A DNA stretch of 12,407 nt from Gymnopus androsaceus JB14 (taxonomy: Eukaryota > Basidiomycota > Agaricomycetes > Agaricales > Omphalotaceae), in assembly GCA_009733575.1 (NCBI GenBank), contig ML770080.1, forward strand, positions 8,594-21,000. The letters are read 5' to 3'. This document shows, piece by piece, positions 8,010-12,407 of the stretch. How positions within the stretch are numbered: the first letter of the stretch is position 1; each line of letters begins with the position of its first letter. Below the pieces are notes generated by a model. The model was not told where the DNA came from. It saw nothing but the letters and a program-made list of their open reading frames with translations, and searched no databases. Both the position numbers and the translations under genes were made by a program.

Positions 8010-8093
8010 CAGCCTCCTTCCCAGGCGTTGGGACTTGCGTCATTGCTTTCGTAAGAAAGCTTAATCGAATTCGTTTTGATTCGTCCCAACGCC
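8010..8093 (+). repeat. Left terminal inverted repeat of the MULE
   Basis: This is 84 bp, identical to the inverted right copy over its outer 67 bp. It contains its own inner inverted pair, AGGCGTTGGGAC at 8023-8034 and GTCCCAACGCCT at 8083-8094, so each terminal repeat can itself fold. Confidence 0.9.
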
Positions 8094-8094
8094 T

Positions 8095-8661
8095 CACACC
8101 GCCAATGATTATGCTTCAGTCTGACTGAAGCATTGCACGAAATGATTTAATTCAATAGATACCAGAAACATCCTTTTTCAGTGTATTATAGAAAATTAAT
8201 ATTTCCTAGAGCTTCCGAAGGAAATAAATTCAGACTGGCTGAAGTTCGGACTTTCCGCAAAGGGAAGAAATGACTTTTTTTGGACAGTACCTGAAGTAAT
8301 CTACTTCAGCTGACTCGAAAACATAAATTACGGAAGTCGGCCGAAGTATTCCATTTCAGGACTGCTGAAATGGTAACCACTACCATTTCAGCAGTCCTGA
8401 AATGCAATGCTTCGGCTGGCTTCGGTAGTTGATGTTTTCGGGTCAGCTGAAGCTCATTGCTTCAGAATATGTGCGAAAAATATCATTTTGGACATTTATG
8501 GAAAGATCGAGCTTCAATCAATGTGAATTTATTTCCTTCTCAAGTGCTAAGAAATATTTACTTTCTATAATACCCTGAAAAAGTACAATTTCTCTATGTA
8601 TTGAAATGATTTATTTCCCATAATGCTTCAGTCTGACTGAAGCATAATCATTGGTGGTGTG
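8095..8661. mobile_element. 567-bp foldback (full-length palindrome) element nested in the MULE
   Basis: The whole element is one imperfect palindrome centred at 8378. Terminal CACACCGCCAATGATTATGC (8095-8114) pairs with GCATAATCATTGGTGGTGTG (8642-8661). The innermost arms, 8352-8375 and 8381-8404, are 24-bp perfect inverted copies around ACCAC. Each end also holds a small near-palindrome, ATGCTTCAGTC-T-GACTGAAGCAT (8111-8133 and 8623-8645), and CTTCAG/CTTCGG words recur throughout. CCT flanks both sides (8092-8094 and 8662-8664). A single CCT occurs at the equivalent unoccupied site in the inverted copy near 9136-9140, which supports a 3-bp duplication on insertion. It is non-coding and the superfamily is not assigned. 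Confidence 0.85.
8352..8404. repeat. Central perfect hairpin of the foldback element
   Basis: Two 24-bp arms begin CATTTCAGGACTGCTGAAAT and are separated by five bases (ACCAC, 8376-8380). Each arm also contains the smaller inverted pair ATTTCAG/CTGAAAT, so alternative folds are possible. Confidence 0.92.
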
Positions 8662-8752
8662 CCTGGCACATTTTGGTGCATGTCATGTTTGGCAATAGCT
8701 ATGTCGCCGCCGATCCCGTAGATAATGTAGTAGCGCTGGCCGGTGGGCCTTT
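8662..8752 (+). repeat. 91-bp inverted repeat, left copy (partner 9050-9140)
   Basis: This starts CCTGGCACATTTTGGTGCAT and ends GGCCGGTGGGCCTTT. Its reverse complement at 9050-9140 differs at only two positions (T/C and A/G). The 297-bp spacer (8753-9049) shows no gene. It holds a hairpin (8882-8900) and a 12-bp direct repeat AAAGGTCAAAAG (8812-8823 and 8861-8872). The pair may be the ends of a further nested element, or internal repeats of the MULE. Confidence 0.9.
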
Positions 8753-8881
8753 AATAATTTTTTCGAAGTGTTGTTGCGTGCGTATCTTCACCATGCAATC
8801 AGCTCAGGATCAAAGGTCAAAAGGACAACTTCTGAAGATAATGTTGTTTTAACACATCCAAAAGGTCAAAAGAGAGGTCTG

Positions 8882-8900
8882 GTTTTCCACGATGGAAAAC
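8882..8900. repeat. Short perfect hairpin GTTTTCCA-cga-TGGAAAAC
   Basis: Eight perfect base pairs around a 3-nt loop, in the middle of the spacer between the 91-bp inverted repeats. Its function is unknown. Confidence 0.6.
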
Positions 8901-9049
8901 AGGCATTGACAGATGGCCCAAGCATCGCTGTGTAACTCTTGCGCTCGCGAGATTGACAAGGCACTATGTGTGCAAGAGAGGAATACTAATTGCTGAATAT
9001 ACAGCAGAAGCGAAATTTCATTGTAGGCAAAGCCAGCGACATTAGGAAC

Positions 9050-9140
9050 AAAGGCCCACCGGCCAGCGCTACTACATTATCTACGGGATCGGCGGCGACA
9101 TAGCTATTGCCAAACATGACACGCACCGAAATGTGCCAGG
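9050..9140 (-). repeat. 91-bp inverted repeat, right copy (partner 8662-8752)
   Basis: This is the reverse complement of 8662-8752 with 89 of 91 positions matching. Just beyond it, 9136-9142 (CCAGGCG, reading CGCCTGG on the minus strand) preserves the junction that the foldback element interrupts in the left copy. This copy therefore serves as an empty-site reference. Confidence 0.9.
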
Positions 9141-9163
9141 CGTACTTGTTGGGGAGGGGAACT

Positions 9164-9949
9164 TCGATTGGTATAACTCGATCCCATCAAAATTCTTTGG
9201 GATCCGCAAACCTGTCGGAATTCCTTGATATGACACTTTCTTGACCGTTTGCTCTCCGTTCCGTCACAGCCGTGACTCGACTTGGACCCTCGGACTTTTT
9301 TTTCTTCAAGCCGGATTGAAAGCCATGCATCTTTCAATTTATCTCGGAATTTTTCATTGCAGATTAGCTGAGTTACAGAGGGAAGGCTGGAGAGGGCAAG
9401 TAGGAAGTCGGAAGAATCTGACTTAGACGGGGATTTGCATTTTTTATTGTAGCATTGTAGAAATATATTGGATTCTTTGCAAAAATGTGCCGCTGAGCAT
9501 TTACCACCTGCTTCCAGGTTCCCACTTTCTAAGCCGTCGTTTTTTCTCAGCTCCTGAGTGGCATCATGATAACTTGGAGTTTCGAATTGCGTGTCCGTGA
9601 CGGTCCATCAAATCAATTCTCTCTTCAAGTAGAATCCATCCGTATCACTGAGTATACCTGAGAACTTACCCATTGGCAACGCGTTAAGTGCGCTACATTG
9701 GTGTATGTATAACAAGTATGTGTACAATGAATTACCGCTCGATGGATACACCAGCACTCCGACCTTAACTGTCACGCCTCCAGCCCTCTTCTGAACTTCC
9801 GAACACCTTCCGAAGCGCTTACTTCAATAAGAAACGGGCTCGGAGAGGAACAATGACGAGAGAATACCTTTTTAGGGCTTGTTCCTGCGTTATGACACAT
9901 TCCGGTTGTATTCCGCTCCTTCTTGATGGGATCGAGTTTTACCCATCGA
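9164..9949. repeat. 27-bp inverted repeat pair inside the MULE, with gene-free interior
   Basis: 9164-9190 (TCGATTGGTATAACTCGATC...) and 9923-9949 on the other strand match at 25 of 27 positions. The stretch between them (9191-9922) has no open frame that looks coding. No transposase motif or captured exon could be recognised by eye, although short captured pieces cannot be excluded without a search. Confidence 0.7.
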
Positions 9950-9959
9950 CTGTGTACTC

Positions 9960-10047
9960 GGCGTTGGGACGAGCAAATCGAAACGAATTCGATTAAGCTT
10001 TCTTACGAAAGCAATGACGCAAGTCCCAACGCCTGGGAAGGAGGCTG
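9960..10047 (-). repeat. Right terminal inverted repeat of the MULE
   Basis: This is 88 bp, the inverted copy of 8010-8093, identical over the outer 67 bp and differing inside by one substitution and a 3-nt insertion. Its outer end lies 203 bp upstream of the NOP9 start codon. Confidence 0.9.
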
Positions 10048-10056
10048 GGCCTTTCG
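10048..10056. repeat. Right 9-bp target-site duplication GGCCTTTCG
   Basis: Identical direct copy of 8001-8009, directly abutting the right end of the transposon. Confidence 0.9.
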
Positions 10057-10250
10057 AGTCTCTTGTGTAAGCGCGGCACACCAAGTACGAAAGCTTTTTG
10101 AGTATGTGTGTACTGTGTGCTAGTTACGAGTGAGAGCCAGGCAAGAGGTAAGGAAATAAATGAGGAATGTAGCTTTTTCGAGATCGATGAGACCCAAGAG
10201 TCGAATTGCCTGCCGGTATCTGCCAAAATTTCGTCTCTAACCTCCATAAT
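10057..10250 (+). promoter_or_regulatory. 5' flank of NOP9, other half of the former shared promoter
   Basis: These 194 bp lie between the transposon's right flank and the NOP9 ATG. They contain no evident TATA box and presumably hold the 5' untranslated region and the core promoter. Sequences upstream of it are now transposon DNA. Function is inferred from position. Confidence 0.5.
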
Positions 10251-12407
10251 ATGCCTCGGGAAAACAGAAAACGAGGAAAGAAGCATAAATCCAAGGCCAA
10301 CGATGAGATTACTGCACACGAAGAACTTGAAGCGGAAGTAGAGACTGAAGCTGGCCCTTCCTGGATTGTTCCAGCTTCCGGAGAAGAGTCGGAATTCAAT
10401 CCCGAAGCTCCCTTTGGTTATGTCGATGTGGATGTCAAGGCTTACTTTCGTACTGTTGATATCCAAATTCGGGACTGGCAGGAAAACCAGGAGGAGCCGC
10501 AAGTCGGCGATGGAACTCAAGATCCCAATGCAGGTAAGAAATCTCGGGGTTGGCAGCTCTATATTGTGATCAACGCGAATACTCTTTTAGAAAAACATAT
10601 GTTCTTCGTCGCCGCTCTCAATGAGATGCGCGGAAAGGAAAAGCAGCTGGCAACGGACCCCGACTGCTCGATAATCCTAGAGCGGATGGCGTATTCAATG
10701 GACGACTTTGTGCGGAGGGTGTTTTTGGACAGTCTATCTGGTTCGTGAGTAACTTTTGTGTGCAATCTTAAGGACATGCTCAAGCGATACTGTTCAGATA
10801 CGAAGTCTTGGTCAAGCATCGGTTTGCTTCCCATGTGTGCCAAACATTGCTTACAGTTGCCGCAGAAACGATTGCGCGCGAGGTTTGTTCTAACATTCAT
10901 ATTCTGCTCTGTATGAGGCTCTGAATAGATCTCTTCAGGCTATGGGCAATGTGGCGAAAGCGGAAGACTCTGAAGGAGAATTGCGAACTATTACTGAGCT
11001 CGTACTAGATATATGCAATGTACGTCAACATACACTATTTTTTTGCAACTACGCTGACACTCAACAGGAAATTCTCCCCTCCTTCAGCTCCTTGGTCATG
11101 GATCCTTTCGCGTCCCATGTCATTCGCGCTCTTCTTGGACTACTATGTCCCACATCAAAACGATCTTCGTCCAACGAAAATTCGCAGGGAGCTGTACGAT
11201 CTAAGAAGAGTGCACATTGGAAAGCCCGTCAAGGACCTTTGTCCTCCGTATTCGCTGCCAAAGGAAAGGGCAAGGAAGCAACAGGCCATGAAATCTCTCC
11301 AGAGTTTCGCTCTATGAGTAGAACGTTCATTGAAACCATTCGGAATAATTTGGGAGATAATGAGGTTCGTGCACTAGCAGCGGATAAAGTAGCTAGTCCG
11401 TGTCTTTTGGTGAGTTTGTGAATCAATCTAATATTCCTTCGAGGCTCTAACTTTCTCAGATGCTCCTTGACGTGGAAGCCGAACTGGGCATGGCTGACGA
11501 GCACGGTTCGTTGATGGATAGAGTTACTGTCGGTGTGATTTCTGCATCCCGTAAGCCTCCTAGCGTTCTCCCGTATTCACCGTCTCATGTTCTTTTCATA
11601 CAGTCGACGAAGACACAACCGCCATCGAGCCCTCTGATTACCTCGGTACCCTCTTCCGAGACCCCACATCATCTCATCTACTAGAAATCATTGTTTCCCG
11701 AGCCTCCGACAGGCCTTTCGCGTTAATATGGAACGCCTACCTAAAAGATAAACTACCTCGTCTTGCTGTTCACCCTGTGAGCAATTTCGTTGTGGCGAAA
11801 GCATTGGAGAGGGCGAGTTCGAGCCAATTGGGTGATGCATATGTCGAGTTACAGGATGTCTGGGAGAAGATGATTAGTACGTTTTTCGCTCTTAAAAAAG
11901 TATGAATCTCTTATTCATTGGCAAGTGCAGCGACGTCGAGGACGGGTGTCTTGCGGGCGGTTGTGGATCGCTCAGTTGCTCTACGTACTTGTGAGCAGAG
12001 TGCTGTCGAGGTGACCTTTTACTCTCATTTGAAAAACTTCTTGCGTTTATTGATACTTGTAATGTACAAGGCCGCCTTCTCAGCACTCAATCTCTCATCA
12101 GATGAAGACAAGAAGTATCTCGTTCCGTGCATGTTATCTCTAAAGAGGCTACAAGTACGCTTACTTCATGTTCTTAACTGGCGTTTCTTACACTTCAATC
12201 TAGGTTTATATGTCTAGCAAACCTCACCCAATCTTCAGCGGAGGCGACTCACGAGAAGAAAGATAGAAAGGACACACTGATAGCTCATCACAAACGAACG
12301 TCCAAGGCTCTCTCTTGCTTCAAAGTCTTCTAAAGCTTTCACAACCTCATAATCAACCTGTGATCGACAGGTATGAACCAAGTTTCTTTTTATGTATTTC
12401 TCTTATG
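10251..12407 (+). CDS. NOP9: NOP9, nucleolar Pumilio-repeat protein for 18S rRNA maturation (5' part; 3' end outside window)
   Basis: The ATG gives [15 protein letters not shown], the basic nucleolar N terminus usual in NOP9. Exons by eye: 10251-10533, 10591-10744, 10798-10882, 10939-11019, 11068-11409, 11460-11550, 11604-11876, 11931-12010, 12071-12154 and 12267-12370, then a GTATGA donor at 12371 and the window end (~525 residues seen; the family is ~650-750). Hallmarks are [97 protein letters not shown] and [12 protein letters not shown], which are Pumilio-like repeats. By family knowledge NOP9 binds pre-rRNA around ITS1, delays 20S cleavage by Nob1 and is essential for small-subunit assembly. 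The intron at 12155 is uncertain: with acceptor 12203 an in-frame TAG (12264-12266) follows, whereas acceptor 12266 (112 nt) keeps the frame open. The MULE ends 203 bp upstream. Confidence 0.92.

Larger units (their letters stand above)
8010..10047. mobile_element. Non-autonomous Mutator-like (MULE) element, 2038 bp
   Basis: The ends CAGCCTCCTTCCCAGGCG at 8010 and CGCCTGGGAAGGAGGCTG ending at 10047 are inverted copies. The first 67 bp of the terminal repeats are identical (8010-8076 against 10047-9981), and the match continues with a T/C change and a 3-nt indel to 8093 and 9960. An exact 9-bp direct repeat flanks the element. A 9-bp duplication with long terminal repeats is the signature of the Mutator/MULE superfamily. 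No transposase is visible on either strand. The interior holds a foldback element (8095-8661), a 91-bp and a 27-bp inverted repeat pair, and 9191-9922, where I see no gene. Perfect terminal repeats suggest recent insertion. It sits between the divergent receptor gene and NOP9. Merlin-type elements can make similar duplications and are the main alternative. Confidence 0.83.

Noticed and set aside
9104..9426. Open frames of 77 (minus) and 61 (plus) residues inside the MULE
   Set aside because: Neither shows transposase motifs or a convincing captured exon, and the minus frame runs into the 91-bp inverted repeat.
10206..10250. Upstream start for NOP9 at a TTG codon
   Set aside because: The ATG at 10251 gives the conserved basic N terminus of the family; the preceding codons are 5' untranslated sequence.
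9993..10520. 175-residue minus-strand open frame over the MULE end and NOP9 exon 1
   Set aside because: It runs antisense to the well-supported NOP9 exon and through the transposon terminal repeat, and its peptide shows no recognisable domain.
1..12407. tRNA, rRNA or other structured RNA genes
   Set aside because: Scanning both strands by eye found no paired A-box and B-box tRNA signature and no rRNA-like stretch. A covariance-model search would be needed to exclude small RNAs.

Overview
The window looks like nuclear DNA of a filamentous fungus, most probably a mushroom-forming basidiomycete (Agaricomycetes). The evidence is split genes with many very short (48-60 nt) GT-AG introns carrying CTNAY branch points, a NACHT-WD40 protein of the type that is expanded in these fungi, a NOP9 gene with many small introns, and abundant transposon debris. 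The species cannot be named from the sequence.

Layout. 1-3650 is a decayed, repeat-rich stretch. It holds a ~21-bp minisatellite (about 28-225), a piece of a Helitron-type Rep/helicase protein (447-802, minus) that breaks off at a probable TA-flanked miniature transposon (803-1547), and two 5'-truncated gene ends lying back to back: the last two exons of a minus-strand gene with a poly(A) signal (1867-2393) and the 3' part of a plus-strand gene (2402-2884). Short inverted and direct repeats follow.

3654-7840 (minus) is one intact four-exon gene for a ~1341-residue NOD-like receptor: a short N-terminal motif, a NACHT NTPase with all key motifs, fifteen nearly identical 43-residue WD40 repeats and a conserved C-terminal tail. 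The two long open frames seen here (NACHT and WD40) are exons of this one gene. Introns were placed by eye at 7668-7723, 6088-6140 and 3857-3908, and they keep the frame throughout.

8010-10047 is a 2038-bp DNA transposon without a visible transposase. It has 67-bp perfect terminal inverted repeats and an exact 9-bp target duplication (GGCCTTTCG at 8001-8009 and 10048-10056), which are Mutator-like (MULE) hallmarks. Nested in it are a 567-bp foldback element (8095-8661) with its own CCT duplication, a 91-bp inverted repeat pair and a 27-bp inverted repeat pair.

10251 to the window end (plus) is the 5' part of NOP9, the nucleolar Pumilio-repeat factor for 18S rRNA maturation, with ten exons visible and the 3' end outside the window.

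Removing the transposon and one copy of its target duplication leaves the receptor gene and NOP9 as a divergent pair with only ~363 bp between start codons. The insertion therefore landed in what was probably a shared promoter. An immune-type receptor, a housekeeping ribosome-assembly gene and a recent nested transposon now share one control region, which is the most interesting aspect of the window.
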